64,000 nt of DNA, from positions 3,844,001 through 3,908,000 of the forward strand of contig JBBMOL010000023.1 in assembly GCA_037954665.1 (NCBI GenBank), in the 5' to 3' direction. The position numbers and the translations under genes are program-made. Below, one piece after another: positions 43,402 through 55,400 of this stretch (position 1 is its first letter; each line of letters begins with the position of its first letter). A model generated the notes under the pieces. That model worked only from the letters and a program-made list of their open reading frames with translations, made no database searches and was not told the DNA's origin. The stretch comes from Laguncularia racemosa (lineage: Eukaryota; Streptophyta; Magnoliopsida; Myrtales; Combretaceae).

Positions 43402-44107
43402 ACCCCTTCATGTACTTCTTTCATCAGTTCGCTTGCTTCATTTTTATCCACACATCTTAGCAAGGTGGTATCAGACGATCTTTTGTAAAGTATAGACCCA
43501 CTTAATAAGAAATGACTTGCTAACCTTCTGAGTGTTCTTTGGTCATTCTTGCTAGCCATTTCGGGGTATTTGCTTTCTTGGAGAAAAGTTTTGATTTCCT
43601 GATACCAAGGCTTGTCATCTTGTGCCTTTTCAATTGCTAAACAGTAGGCGGGCCGATTTTCGATGTCTATTTTCATCGGTTGAACTTCGGCTCCCCCTAT
43701 TATTTGGATTATAGATGCTAGTGTGGCAAGTGCATCTGCAAACTTATTCTGAGTTCTTGGGACGTATGTGAAAGTGATTGCCTTAAATTCTTCTATTAGC
43801 TCTGTCAAATGTTGATGGTATGGTACCGGTTTGGGGTCTTTAGTCTTGTATTCCCCTCTTGTTTGTAGTATGATAAGTGATGAATCTTCGTATAAATTCA
43901 CGGATTTCCATGTGGCAAGCCATTTTGAGGCCGAGGATGCGTGCCTCATATTTCGCGATATTATTGGTATATGGAAATGTGAGTCTTGTTGCTGCATGGA
44001 ATTGTGTTCCGTCTAGGGATATCAACACTGCCCCGATCCCACAACCAAATACATTGGCAGCTCCATCGAAGAACATTTTCCACTTAGGGTTCTACTCTAT
44101 CCCATGA
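43365..44107 (-). pseudogene. Ogre-like second (archaeal-type) RNase H and linker
   Basis: The frame at 43840-44076 starts M-F-F-D-G-A-A-N and continues G-C-G-I-G-A-V-L-I-S, N-I-A-K-Y-E-A-R-I-L-G-L, a type-I RNase H of the archaeal-like class that Tat elements acquired in addition to their original RNase H. The rest (K-F-A-D-A-L-A-T-L-A-S) and the linker to integrase lie in the next frame at 43365-43997. A frameshift separates the two parts. Its presence between RNase H and integrase is the best single marker for the Tat lineage here. Confidence 0.8.
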
Positions 44108-45645
44108 TCTTCTACTAGTGTACCTTCTACTGTTAATATATTTTCATTAGGGAATTGAACTTGTGGCTCTTGCGAATTCCCCTCGACAGGGTGCTCTACT
44201 AATTGGTCGGCTAAAGATTGCGCTTTCATCGAGTTTTGATTTATATATGTGATATCAAACTCTGATAAGAGCATTTGCCATTTAGAGATTCTCCCTATCA
44301 AAACGGGTTTCTCCGCGAAGTATTTCAGGAGATCATGTCTTGTCAGCAGCTCAATATGATAGTAAAGGGTATACTGCCTCAATCGGTGCATAACCCAAAT
44401 CAGAGCACAGCAAGTCCTCTCTACTTCTAAATTCCTCTATTCCCTGTCTGTGAATTTCTTGCTCAAGTAATATATGGAACGCTCTCTTCCCTCTTCATCT
44501 TTTTGCCCCAACACGCATCCCATGGATTCGGGGAGTATCGTGAGGTATAAGAATAAGGGCTTCCCTTGCTTCGGGACTATCAAGACTAGAGGTTTTATGA
44601 GATAGTCTTTGATCATCCTGAATGCTTCTTCGCATTCGTCATCCCATTCTACTGTGGCGTTCTTTTTCAACATACGGAATAGTGGTCGGCACTTATCTGT
44701 GAGCTGTGAGATAAAATGAGCTATGTAATTTAACCTTCCCAGCAAACTTCTCACTTCTTTGACAGTGAGTGGAGAAGATAGCTCTAGTATAGACTTTACT
44801 TTGTCAGAGTCGATTTTAATGCCTTCCTAGTTTATAACAAACCCTAACAATTTGCCCGTTGTGACCCCAAAAGTGCACTTCTCTGGGTTTAACTTGAGCT
44901 GAAATTTCCTCAATCGTTTAAGCAGTTTTCTCAAGATATCTGTATAGCTCTCTTCTTCTTTTGGACTTAGCTATCATGTTGTTGACGTATACTTCGACTT
45001 CTCGATGCATCATGTCATGAAGTATCGCGACCATGGCTCTCTGATACGTTGCCCCGGCGTTTTTCAAACCGAAGGGTATAACTTTGTAACAAAAAGTTCC
45101 CCATAATGTGATGAAAGTCGTTTTGGTTTTATCTTCTTCAGCCATTTTTATTTGATTATATCCTGAAAAACCGTCCATGAACGAGAAAAGATGGTTTCCT
45201 GCAGTGTTGTCTACTAGGACATCAATGTGAGGTAGGGGGAAGTTATCCTTTGGCGTGGCTTGGTTTAAGTCCTGGAAGTCTACGCATACGTGCACTTTTC
45301 CATTTTTTTCATAACGGGGACTATATTCGCTACCCATTTTGGGTAATCGGACACTTCGATGAACCCTACTTCTAGCAGTTTCTTGACTTCTTCTTTGATC
45401 TTTAGTAAGATGTCAGGCTTAAATCTTCTCAATTTCTGTTTTTTAGGTTTGACATCTTCCCTTGTGGGAAGCCTATGAACTACTATTGATTGGTCTAGTC
45501 CTGGCATGCCACCATATGACCAGGCGAACACATCTGCATATTTAGTTAATAGCTCGGTCATCTCACACTTTTGCTCGGCACTTAAACTGGTCCCGATTTT
45601 GAGGTTTCTAGGTTTTTCCATGCTTCCTAAATTTACTGTCTCCAC
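44092..45645 (-). pseudogene. Ogre-like reverse transcriptase and RNase H (broken)
   Basis: The frames 45280-45645, 44918-45337, 44437-44754 and 44092-44391 run through gypsy RT (P-K-K-Q-K-L-R-R-F, G-F-I-E...Y-P-K-W-V-A-N-I-V-P-V, C-V-D-F-Q-D-L-N-Q-A, F-M-D-G-F-S-G-Y-N-Q-I, P-F-G-L-K-N-A-G-A-T-Y-Q) and RNase H (G-C-V-L-G-Q, Y-Y-L-S-K-K-F). The catalytic Y-V-D-D is replaced by Y-V-N-N near 44975-44990. Several frameshifts and stops are present. It is dead both by frame and by active site. Confidence 0.85.
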
Positions 45646-46247
45646 TGGCTCGTCGATTGAAATTTCGCTTTGTTCATGTTTTTGCCAATTTTCTTGTATT
45701 ATTTCTTGGTCACATATATCGCCTCCAACAACTGACCCAGCAGCGTCGGGAACGATATCAGCGTTTTTATTTTCTACCTACGCGAAATGCCCCTGATGTT
45801 CGATGGTAGGAGATTTGGGTGGAGTAAAATAAAAGCAGATATATATAAGTAAGACAAATTGTAATTGAATTATAAAATGAGTCTCAATAAAAATTTGTCT
45901 AACAATCGTTCTCTATCATTGAGCTGACCTAGAGCTATCAATAGGATAACAGAACTAATTATTGAGAGCTGGATGCTGTTCGGACGTGCGAGGGGTTGGG
46001 CTCCCATTGCTGACGTCATATTTGCTTATCCTTAGCTCTTGAATGATAGTTGCTTTTCTAAAAGATTCCTGGAGGGGTAGAATGCGCATCAAGGTGTTGC
46101 TTGGCTTCTCTTTCATCCTGCCTTTGACACCTCTAGCTTGTGCTTCTTCCCGGGCTGTAGGAACGTACCTAGTCCAAACGTCCCTTGCTGCCCCTCCTTA
46201 AACTGATGGCCCTCCTTGCTGGTCACCACATTCACCTCATTGAATAT

Positions 46248-46775
46248 CTAGAGACCAAGGTCTTTTGAACCATCCTCCCCAATGTATGGTATAGCGGTTT
46301 CTTTGTATATGGCATAATCTTGCTCGCCCAGCACAGCGACTATCTGCCCATTTGCAATAAATTTGACCCTTTGATGGAGACTGGAGGGTATGGCTCCAGC
46401 GGTATGTATCAACGGCCTTCCCAAGAGTAAGTTGAAAGATCTTGGGATGTCAAGGACTTGAAAAGAGATGCAGAACACTTGTGGGCCAATCTCTACCAGC
46501 AAGTTTATCTCCCCTACTATGTCTCTTTTTGACCCGTCAAAAGCCCTGACCACCGTTGAGCTGGGTTTAATATTGCTTGGATCGATCCCCAATAAGTTAA
46601 GGGTAGCCAATAGGCACACATTCAGGGATGACCCGTTGTCGATGAGTACTCGGGAGACAATCGTGTCGTTACACTTTACCACTATAAATAGTGATTTTGT
46701 ATGTTGGTCTCCATCCTCTCCTAGCTCTTCCGGGAGGAAAGATATCTGGTTCATGGTGAAAATAGAATCCGCCAA
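46248..46775 (-). pseudogene. Ogre-like aspartic protease
   Basis: A 175-residue frame has the Tat-type protease site V-L-I-D-N-G-S-S-L-N (residues 43-52; D-N-G-S is usual here instead of D-T-G-A) and later F-N-L-L-L-G-R-P-L-I-H (about 112-122). The fold matches retropepsins. This frame alone is intact, but it is separated by stops from both gag and RT. In Ogre elements an intron has been described between protease and RT; the 46-45.65-kb stretch could hold it, though I cannot show splice sites. Confidence 0.8.
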
Positions 46776-46780
46776 GTGAT

Positions 46781-48934
46781 TTATTTTTCTGTAGCAATGC
46801 CTTTTGGGACCTGAATCTGTTTGAGCACTTTGAAGAGTGCTTCCCTATGGGGCTCAGAGGCTGTAAGGAGGCCCATGAGTGATATTTGTGCTGGAACCTT
46901 GCTTAGTTGTTCCATGATCTTATATTCACTCGCTTTGACCATTTTTGTAAATGTAGCGAGCCCCTCTTCTTCTTCCTCTCCTTTCCCCGTGTTGGGCTCT
47001 TCAATTGAGATTTTATATTTCGGGTCATATACTCTCCTGGAGTGGGTGATTCCTCCCACCATAGGGGGTCGCTCTTACTCGAGGGCCTGATAGTCAAACG
47101 GCGCGGCCTTATACCTCTCTGCAGGTATTGGGACATTGAACACATATCTCTTCTTCGAGATTTGTATCTCGGTTGACTGTCCCTCATAGCATTTTATGAC
47201 TCTTGGCTTTTGATTTGAATTCATCATGTTTATAGATTTCTCTTCTTCCTTTGGCGGGTTGTCCTCTTTTTCAAACTCGGGCCCCCATCCGCTAGGTGGC
47301 CCATATATAGTTGGGGTATAAGAATAGTTCACCAGGTATTCGAATCTCCCGTGTGATTCTCCCAAGGTGTCGACTGTTGGGTCTCCGGCTAACCATCTCT
47401 TTTTGATATGTGACTTGGGGGTTTTCTCTGGGGCTTGACCGGAATGCCTTTTCTACTGGTTCGTCGCCTTTTGCTTAGAGGCTTCTTTGGGAGCCAACTC
47501 TTCAAATGTGATCATATTGATGATGGGCTGATGATTGGGCAGCGGGTTGGTATTGACATTGGGTGCTGGGGTGTTAACAAAGTCTAACTGCACAATTCCG
47601 GCGTCAATCAAATCCTGGATTTTGTGTCGGAACCTCTAGCATATGTCTGTAGAATGCCCCTCTTGACCTATATGATAGTCACATTTGAGGTTTGAGTCGA
47701 AGTTTCAGGGCTTGTACCGGTCGTTTGGGATTTCGAAGCTAATCAAATTATCCGCCCGCAGCCGAGCAAAGACCTAGCTGAGCGGGATCGGAATTGGAGT
47801 GGACTGTCTTGGGACCCTGGTAGTATGGGTATAACTTGCCGTGGAGTGCTAGGCTGGGGTACTCGTGGTCTGAAATGTCACACAAGTTCCGGCCTTGTCT
47901 GCTTTACCAGAGTGGACTGTGCTGACGGTAGACTCCTTGGCTCTATTACCTCCCAAGGGCCTTTGTGTTGGTGTGACCCTGGGAGGATCCATTGCTTGGA
48001 GTCTGCCTGTGGTGATGGCGCTTTCAATCTGGCACCCTGCAGCTACCACTTCTGCAAAGCTAGATGATGTCTGGCCCACTAGATGTGAGAAGTAGGTCTT
48101 GTCTAGAGTGTTGACAAATATGGATGTCAACTCTTTCTCAGAAATTGGGGTTGCTACCCTGGCTGCTTGAGCTCTCTAGTGCTGAGCTTACTCTTTAAAA
48201 GGCTCAACGTGTCTCTTTCGAAGACTCCCTAGATCAATCACTGATGGGGCGACTTCAATATTAAACTTGTACTGGTCATAAAACGCCCGGGCAAGCCTTT
48301 CCCATGTGTTGACTTGATTGAAATCCAGGTGGGCATACCAGACTAACGCAGGGCTCGTAAGGCTGTCCTGGAAGGTCTGGATCATCAGTTGGTCATATTG
48401 AGCATACTTGCTCATCTTCCGGGCGTATAACCTTGTGTGCATTTTGGGGCATCCAGTACTGTTATACTTCTCAAATTCCGGGGTTTTGAATTTATCAGGG
48501 TACACTTCCTCCCCATATGCTGGCAGACTGGTGATTCCAGCTTGCTCGAAACCGTCAGGCCCCTCTATTGTTTTTATCTTGTCAGCTAGCTATTGGAAGA
48601 GTCTTTTTTCCATCTCTTTCTGTCTCTCCTCCATCTCTTTTTTCAGGTCATCAGAGGTTGGACCCTGGTTAATTCTCGGCTCATACCCAAAGGTCGGGTT
48701 GAGGTGGGAATTGATTTCTTCATATTCTGGAGGCTGCCCCTCCAGTGCCTTCCCTTTTCTGGCCCCCGAATGCTCTTCTTGAGTTGGCTGGGTGGTGCGA
48801 AGGAGGCCAATGATTTCAGTCAAGAGGTAGACTTGTGTAGCTAACTGTTGGACCGTTTGTTCTAGAGATACGATCCTAGAGTCCGAAGCAGCATCAGCAC
48901 TTGCGTTGTTGCGGTTGTCGCCACTGTTTGCCAT
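46781..48934 (-). pseudogene. Ogre-like gag (broken)
   Basis: The frame 48590-48934 starts M-A-N-S-G-D-N-R-N-N, with a coiled-coil-like start (I-V-S-L-E-Q-T-V-Q-Q-L). The frame 48188-48505 holds the Tat gag core (F-K-T-P-E-F-E-K-Y, R-K-M-S-K-Y-A-Q-Y-D, S-L-T-S-P-A-L-V-W-Y and F-Y-D-Q-Y-K-F-N). Further pieces lie at 47849-48130 and 46781-47365. It would form the particle that packages the element RNA. At least four frame breaks are present. The start is chosen at 48934 because it is the first ATG of the open frame, downstream of a non-coding gap. Confidence 0.8.
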
Positions 48935-49171
48935 TTTTGTTCTTGAACGTGTGCAAATTGGGCTTCTGGGAGGGTTCGGTTGTTTGGGAGCTATTTTGAT
49001 ACCTGGCGCGCATTTTTTTTTTAGTATAATGTATGCAAATGTGATGCATGTGTCACACGGATGCTAAAATAAAAGGGCCAACAATTGATTGATGATGTAA
49101 CATTGAAACTTTATTTTTATTAATATGGAAACTTTCGAGTTCGATAAAAAACGAAAGAGTACAATGATAAT

Positions 49172-50650
49172 CTATTTTCTAGCTTTCTTGGTCTTCTGTT
49201 GTGGAGACTCAGGCTTCCTGTTGATGACGGCTTCTAATTCTTTGACTTTAGGTTGGGTCTTCTCCAGCTGAGCTTCCAAGGCTTTGTTTCTTTGGTCGGA
49301 TTCCTTGAATCGACCTTTCCAGATGTCCTTTTTATAATTTGCATCCTCAAAATATACCTCCATCCGGGCCCTAACCTGCTCTAGGTAGATTTCCAACTCC
49401 GGATTTACCTTGTTTGGCCTTGGTTGGGTGACATCTGGGACTCGGTATGCTCTTTCCCCTGTCTGATATAGCTCGTGGATTACGAACTCCCTGGTGGCTT
49501 GATGTTTTCCCACTTCGCCGTCTAGCTCTTCGAGGTCTATATTCGGGCTTTCGATTCTGGCTTCCTAAAGTGCTTTGACCTCTGCCAGCTTAGCAAATTT
49601 TTCAGCCACTAGTAAGTTCGGATCTTAGTACTTGAATGTGACTGTCTCCAGTGAGGGCCGATAAACTATGTCTTAAATAGTACCAAATTAGTGGACCACC
49701 GAGTTGGGGTGATAACCTATACATCCGCTAATTCCGATCAGAGGCACGGCTTGAAAGTTACTGCAAGTTAAAATAATTTTGTCGTAGCAACTCCATCTAG
49801 CTATCCACAGAATGTCATCGGCACTAAAACTTCTAAGCACTTCTATCCAATTGTGGCTGGTAAGGTCGTTGGGTAGCTTTATCTTCTCTATGCATGAGTC
49901 CACGAGATCCACTTGTTGAGCCAAGGTTTTCTGGACCAAGTTCAGTCCAAAACACTTGAGGTGACTTACAAACCATATAAGTATAAGGTTGATATTTGAG
50001 CGGAGGATCCCGTGGCCTTTTTTCTTGACAAAGTTTAAGTTCCGGATTTGTTCAGCCAATAGAGCTGAGATGTAAGATCTCCCTTCCAGGAATTGGGTCA
50101 CCAATTCTGCAACTCAATAGTGGACATAGAAAGTTCCGGTAGGGAATAGTATGGTGGCGAAAGCTGTCAGGATGAAAGCATTCACCCTTCTTTGTCTATA
50201 GGTCTTGGGGTCCCTACATAATATGTCTTTCATGTCCCCATTGTCTTTTCGGGCAATGAACCAGGCTTCCAACTCGTCCATTCGTATGCAGTATCCGTTA
50301 CAGTCTGCTAAGGCTTTGTTGATTGTTGTTTTGTGGATACCCAAGAGTCTGCTGAAAATACTGGCGGGCCTGGCCTCAAGGTTTGGTACATAGACTTGGT
50401 TGGTTAGTGTTGGAGCCTGTAGCAGCTGGTGTACTCTTCCAGAGTATGATTAATCTCATGTGGCCCGATGAAGAAAGCCGCGGGCTCTATTTCCCATAGG
50501 TGGAGCATGGCCCGTACCAAGGGCAAGTTCATCTCCATCTTCATCAGTGAGAGGATGGGCCCTATTTTCTACTGGATGAAGGCCTGCTCCTCTGGGTTGT
50601 ATAGGGTGAACTAGTAGTTCAATACCAATTTCGGATCCAAAGGTTTGCAC
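49172..50650 (-). pseudogene. Ogre-like ORF1 upstream of gag
   Basis: Three frames in the same direction as gag (50114-50344, 49688-50104 and 49172-49513) fit the extra ORF1 of Ogre-type elements. Visible parts are D-G...D-E-L-E-A-W-F, R-R-V-N-A-F-I-L-T-A-F-A and K-K-G-H-G-I-L-R-S-N, W-F-V-S-H-L-K-C-F, then I-G-I-S-G-C-I-G-Y. The last frame is rich in K, E and Q with a likely coiled coil (residues 20-100) and a basic tail. The function of this protein is not known. Stops and shifts separate the pieces. The first stretch (50345-50650) is poorly conserved. Confidence 0.65.
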
Positions 50651-51180
50651 ACTTGGATTTCTTTGCGGAGGAGGCGGTCGACTGCGGTACTAGCCATCTA
50701 TTACAACAGAAATTTCCTAATTACAACCAGAACTATGATAACATTACAGGGAAATAGATCTGAACTCCATGAACAAAAAATATTACATCATCATCAATTG
50801 GCAGCCCATGACGTTATGTATGCAAATAGGTAGGTTCTAACTGGTCCCCAAGCTCTATGGCCTCCCGCATTCTCGGAGAAATAGATCTCGGGCCATATCG
50901 AAGCATTGGGTGGGGTAGCCTAATCGGTCCCAAACGGTGATCATATCACTTCGCCCGAAACCTACACAATGACCCCCCGTCTTAGGGTCCTAAGACGGCC
51001 CGGGTTTGACCGTATCTATTTACACGATTGTATGCATGCAGACCCAACAACAAAAGTAAAATAACTGAATCGTAAATTTAGCTAAATCCCTGAAAGGTTA
51101 GCAACAGAGAAATAATCAAAAGACATTTCTTAAAAAGGAGCAATCTGAGGAGATTCAGGTGGCCAGCCTACTGGAGAGAG
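50651..51180 (-). other. Ogre-like 5' untranslated region
   Basis: This non-coding sequence lies between the PBS and ORF1. It contains GC-rich blocks near 50850-51000 (with CCCCCCGTC). No coding match is seen. Confidence 0.5.
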
Positions 51181-51199
51181 TTCCCTAGTGGAGTCGCCA
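51181..51199 (-). other. Ogre-like primer-binding site
   Basis: The minus strand reads TGGCGACTCCACTAGGGAA, beginning three bases after the 5' LTR ends. It differs from the initiator Met-tRNA type PBS of the other elements and resembles the PBS described for Ogre/Tat elements, which I recall as complementary to tRNA-Arg. The exact tRNA should be confirmed against plant tRNA 3' ends. Confidence 0.7.
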
Positions 51200-51202
51200 T
51201 CC

Positions 51203-53205
51203 TGTCGAGTCTAATTTTTTATTTTCCATTCCTAATCTGATCTATACTAGACCATATGCTCATCTAATGTAGATCCTCGACTTGAGTTAGGAATTTCATT
51301 TTGTTTTGGAGTCGCCACCCAACTGTTGTTGGGAAAGATTGAATTAAGATTAATTGAGCAGATCAATCCTAATTTGGACCACTAGTCAGCGTAATTTCCT
51401 CTTCTCATTTTTTGTGAAAAAAGGATAGGGGAAAACCAGAGTTTCTAAGTTCGGAGGCTAACCTATTAAAACCCTAAGGTTACCACCTAATCTCCTAAAA
51501 TCTACTCTATCCAGAAATGTCTTTTATTTCATTTTTTGTTGTCTTTTTATTTTATTCTTGAATAACCTGTTCTGAGAAAATGATTTTTATTCCTTTTTAG
51601 GGTTGCCCCAAATGAGTGCCTACGTACTTGCTATTCAGGATCAAACTTGCCGTAGTTCGCTTTTCCTGAAAAACTTTAGTGTGTTAATGAATTTTAATTA
51701 TGAAATTTCTTTTGATTTATGTTTTTACCATTTTAGGATTTTTCTAAAAAAATCTAAGCCCTAGCTTGATAATTTGATTTTTGAAAATAATATTTTAAGG
51801 AAAAAACCAATTTTTGATTTATTTAAGAAAATTATTTTTCTAAGTGATAAAAATTCCATTTTTCTATTTTTCAACTCACTTCTACTATTATAAATTTTTC
51901 TTGAATTTTTTATTTAAATTTTTATTAACTTTTCATAATTTTTATAATTTTTATTGAAAAATTTTCTCCTAGATTTTTTTTATCTATCCTATTTTAAAAT
52001 CTAAATTATTATTATTATTTTTTTAATATTTTTATTATTTTCTTTATAAATTTTCACATTTTTATTATTTATTATTATAATTATTATTCTTATTTTTATT
52101 ATTCATACTAAATCAAATCCTAAAAAATAATAATAATATAATTTCTAACATTTTTCTATTTTTTTTAATTATAAATAACAAATAAGTAAATAAATAAATT
52201 CGAAATAAATAAATACAAAAAATCAGAAAATCCGACTTACCTGGATCCAGGTCGATTAGACGCGACGGTTGAGGACGCTCGTTGACAACGTTCCGGTGGC
52301 CTTTCGAAGCGATTGAGGTGTCGATTCCTAGGTTTTCGGGGGTGAGGAACTCAACTGTGGCAGTGGTTTACTTCAAAAACACTTCCTGGTGGCTGCTCGA
52401 CGCTTGCTCGGTGGTTGCGGTTTGAAGGACTCCGGCGAGGCTTCGATTCTCTCCTTTTTCTCTCTTTTTCTCACTTTTGATCCGTGTTTCTACCTCTCCA
52501 CTTCATCCTCTATTTATAGGCGTAAGAAATCGAGCTGGATAAGCTCGAATTTCCACCGATTGAAGCAAATCGGATTTGCGGTTAAAAACCTATCTCCGAT
52601 TTGTGCAAATCCAATGATTTGTTGCGATTCGATTCCAATTGGATGATATTTATCTTATTTCTGTTGAAGATCTGTTGGATTTGTGCAAAAAATTGAATCA
52701 AAACGACCAAAATTCGGATTTTTCTCCTCGCCGGTGATCTCGGACAAAGGTTAAAGACGATCACGCGCATGGCGCGTGCGTTCGCCCCGGCCAATCGGAT
52801 ACTGACACGTGTTTAGGCAGAGAAAAATTTCGCAAAACGTGGATTCTGCTTCTCCCGCGTTTCGAACCCCTGACCGAGCCCACTCCCGCGCGCGCCTAAC
52901 CCTGGTTCGGACCAGCTGAGCTAGCCCACTTTCACGATTTTATTATTTTCGCAATTTTCATATATGCAATGCGATTTTTTTTATTTCTTCGTATTTTTTG
53001 GAATTTCAAAAATTTGTAAAAATTATTTAATCCTTTTTATTGCCATTTCTGCAATTATTTTCCAAAATTGATGTATTTTCCTATTTATTTTTATTTTTTA
53101 ATATTTTTCCTATTTTTGCTAAATTAGAGGGAAAAATTAGAAAAAATTGGAAATTAATTATTTTTTATTATTATTGATCATTAGGGCAAAAATGGAGTGT
53201 TTACA
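51203..53205 (-). repeat. Ogre-like 5' LTR
   Basis: This 2,003-bp copy is collinear with 38499-40554 and ends GTGTTTACA. It is shorter mainly because of differences in the AT-rich runs around 51900-52210 and in the ATTATT stretches. The sampled part at its start has about 14 differences in 230 bp. It carries the same PBS-like TGGCGACTCC core at 51308-51317. Confidence 0.9.
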
Positions 53206-54190
53206 GTCCCACATATTTGGGGTTTAATTTCCCCCTTAGTCCAAATCTTACCACTCTATTTGTAGGTGAAATCTTCAACAAAACATGATCTCCTACTTGA
53301 AACTCTAATGGGCGTCTTCTCTTATCTATATATGACTTTTGGCTGCTTTGGGCTGATCGTATTCTTTGCTTGATCAATTTCACTTTGTTTACTGCATCTT
53401 GCACTAGATCAGGTCCCAATATTTGTTTCTCACCCACCTTATCCTAATGTAATGGCTATTGGCACTTTCTGCCATACAACGCCTCATATGGTGCTGTTTG
53501 GATAGTAGCTTGATAACTATTGTTGTAGGTGAATTCTACTAAGGGCAAATGTTTAACCCAATTTCCACTAAGGTTTAATGCACACGCCCTTAACATATCC
53601 TCCAATATCTGAATCGTTCGCTCTGACTGACCATCTATCTGTGGGTGAAAAGTCGTACTAAATTGTAGTTTTATCCCTAGAGCTCTGTGCAGACTATTCC
53701 AAAACCTCCCCACAAATCTTGTATCTCTATCTGACACTATGGAGACCGGTATCCCATGCAACCTTACAATTTCTTTGATATAAATTTGTGCCAGCTTCTC
53801 TAGTTTATACATAGTACCTATTGGTATAAAGTGTCCTGATTTTGTAACTCGATCAACAATCACCCAAACTGTGTCCAATTTAGTCACCGATTAGGGTAAT
53901 GCTGTGATAAAGTCTATGTTCACATGTTCCCATTTCCACTCTAGTATAGGTAAAGGTTGTAACATACCAATGGGTCTTTGATGTTATATCTTGATCTGTT
54001 GGCAGATCGTACACTTAGATACATAATCAGCCACTTCTCTCTTCATATTCCTCAACTAATAATGATTCTTTAGGTCTTTATACATCTTGGCACTTCTAGG
54101 GTGTATAGAGTACCCAGAATAGTGTGCCTCTTTCAATATCTCTTTCTTCAGTTCATCTATACTTGGCACACATAGCCTGTGACCATATCT
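53201..54190 (-). pseudogene. Chromovirus integrase core (proximal part, split by insertion)
   Basis: The frame 53456-53887 has the integrase core: V-W-V-I-V-D-R-V-T-K-S-G-H-F (first Asp), S-D-R-D-T-R-F (second Asp) and F-H-P-Q-I-D-G-Q-S-E-R (Glu). The frame 53201-53437 gives the C-terminal part with Y-I-D-K-R-R-R-P-L-E-F-Q-V-G-D-H-V-L-L-K-I-S-P and N-P-K-Y-V-G, where the Ogre-like element interrupts it. The zinc-binding part lies at about 53900-54180 in broken frames. The sequence resumes at 38498. Confidence 0.85.
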
Positions 54191-55400
54191 CAATACCCCC
54201 TCTGCATTGCTAAATTACCATGCTTCTTTCTATTGAGTGCATCAGCAACGGCGTTAGCTTTTCCGGGATGGTATTGGATGTCTAAGTCATAGTCCTTTAT
54301 CAATTCTAGCCAACGTCTTTGCCTCATATTTAGCTCTTTCTGGGTAAAGAAGTATTTGAGGCTTTTGTGATCTGTGTATATTATGCACTTTTCCCCATAC
54401 AAATAATGTCTCAATAACTTGAGTGCAAATACCATGACTGCTAATTCCAGATCATGTGTCAGGTAATCCTTCTCATAAGGCTTCAACTGTCTAGATACGT
54501 CTGCAATCACCCTATTATTCTGCATTAACACACATCTAAGCCCTTGTATAGAGGCATCACTATACACCACAAATTCTTCACCACTGACTGGTAGTGCAAG
54601 TATAGGTGTAGAAGTCAATCTCTCCTTCAATGTCATGAAGCTTGCTTCATATTGATCATCCCATACAAACTTGACTCCTTTCTAAGTTAACTTGGTCAAA
54701 GGGGTTGCTAGTTTGGAGAATCCTTCCACAATTTTTCTATAATATCCTGCTAACCTTAAGAAGCTTCTAATTTCTATTACGGTCTTTAGCCTGGGCCATT
54801 CATTTACAACTCTTATCTTCTCAAGATCTACAGATAATCCATCCTTACTAATCACATGTCCTAAAAAGGTGACTTGCTTTAGCCAAAACTCACACTTCTT
54901 AAACTTGGTGTACAACTTTTCTACTTGCAATTTGCTCAATACTACCCTCAAGTGCTGCTTATGTTCTTCTTCACTCCAAAGTATATTAAAATGTTATCTA
55001 TGAACACGATGACAAACGTATCCAAGTATTCCTTGAATATTCAGTTCATTAAATCCATGAACGTCGTTGGTGCATTTGTGAGTCTAAAAGGCATTACTTG
55101 GAATTCATAATGCTCGTATCTAGTTCTAAAAGCAGTCTTCTAGATGTTTTCATCCTTGACCCTCAATTGATGGTACCCGGATCTCAAGTCTATTTTCGAG
55201 AAAACTTGAGCTCTTTGTAATTGATTAAACAAGTCGTCAATCCATGGAAGAAGGTATTTATTTTTAATTGTAACCCTATTCAACTCCTGGTAGTCTATAC
55301 ATAACCGCATGTTGTTGTCTTTCTTCTTCACAAATAATATCGGTGCACCCTAGGGTGAGACACTTGGTCTAATAAACTTCTTGTCTATCAGCTCTTGTAT
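54190..55400 (-). pseudogene. Chromovirus reverse transcriptase and RNase H (broken)
   Basis: RT pieces: M-R-L-C-I-D-Y-Q-E-L-N-R-V-T-I-K-N-K-Y and F-S-K-I-D-L-R-S-G-Y-H-Q-L (55140-55331), then the active site, which reads F-I-D-N-I-L-I-Y near 55000-55020 instead of F-I-D-D, then C-E-F-W-L...V-T-F-L-G-H-V-I-S-K-D-G-L (54682-54951). RNase H (54190-54636): V-V-Y-S-D-A-S, Y-L-T-H-D-L-E-L-A, Y-G-E-K-C-I-I-Y-T-D-H-K-S-L-K-Y and N-A-V-A-D-A-L-N-R-K. Stops and frameshifts are frequent. Confidence 0.85.

Larger units (their letters stand above)
38494..53210 (-). mobile_element. Tat/Ogre-like Ty3-gypsy element, 14.7 kb, target duplication GTCCC
   Basis: GTCCC at 38494-38498 and 53206-53210 flanks an element at 38499-53205 (14,707 bp) inserted into the chromovirus integrase. 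The minus-strand order is 5' LTR, PBS, an extra ORF1, gag, protease, RT, RNase H, a second archaeal-type RNase H, integrase, a long 3' region with tandem repeats, polypurine tract and 3' LTR. The extra ORF upstream of gag, the second RNase H and the large size are hallmarks of the Tat lineage, Ogre type. LTR divergence in a sampled 230 bp is about 6%. Many stops and frameshifts make it inactive. Confidence 0.9.

Noticed and set aside
48408..48844. Plus-strand open frames opposite gag
   Set aside because: They are shadows of the minus-strand gag frames.
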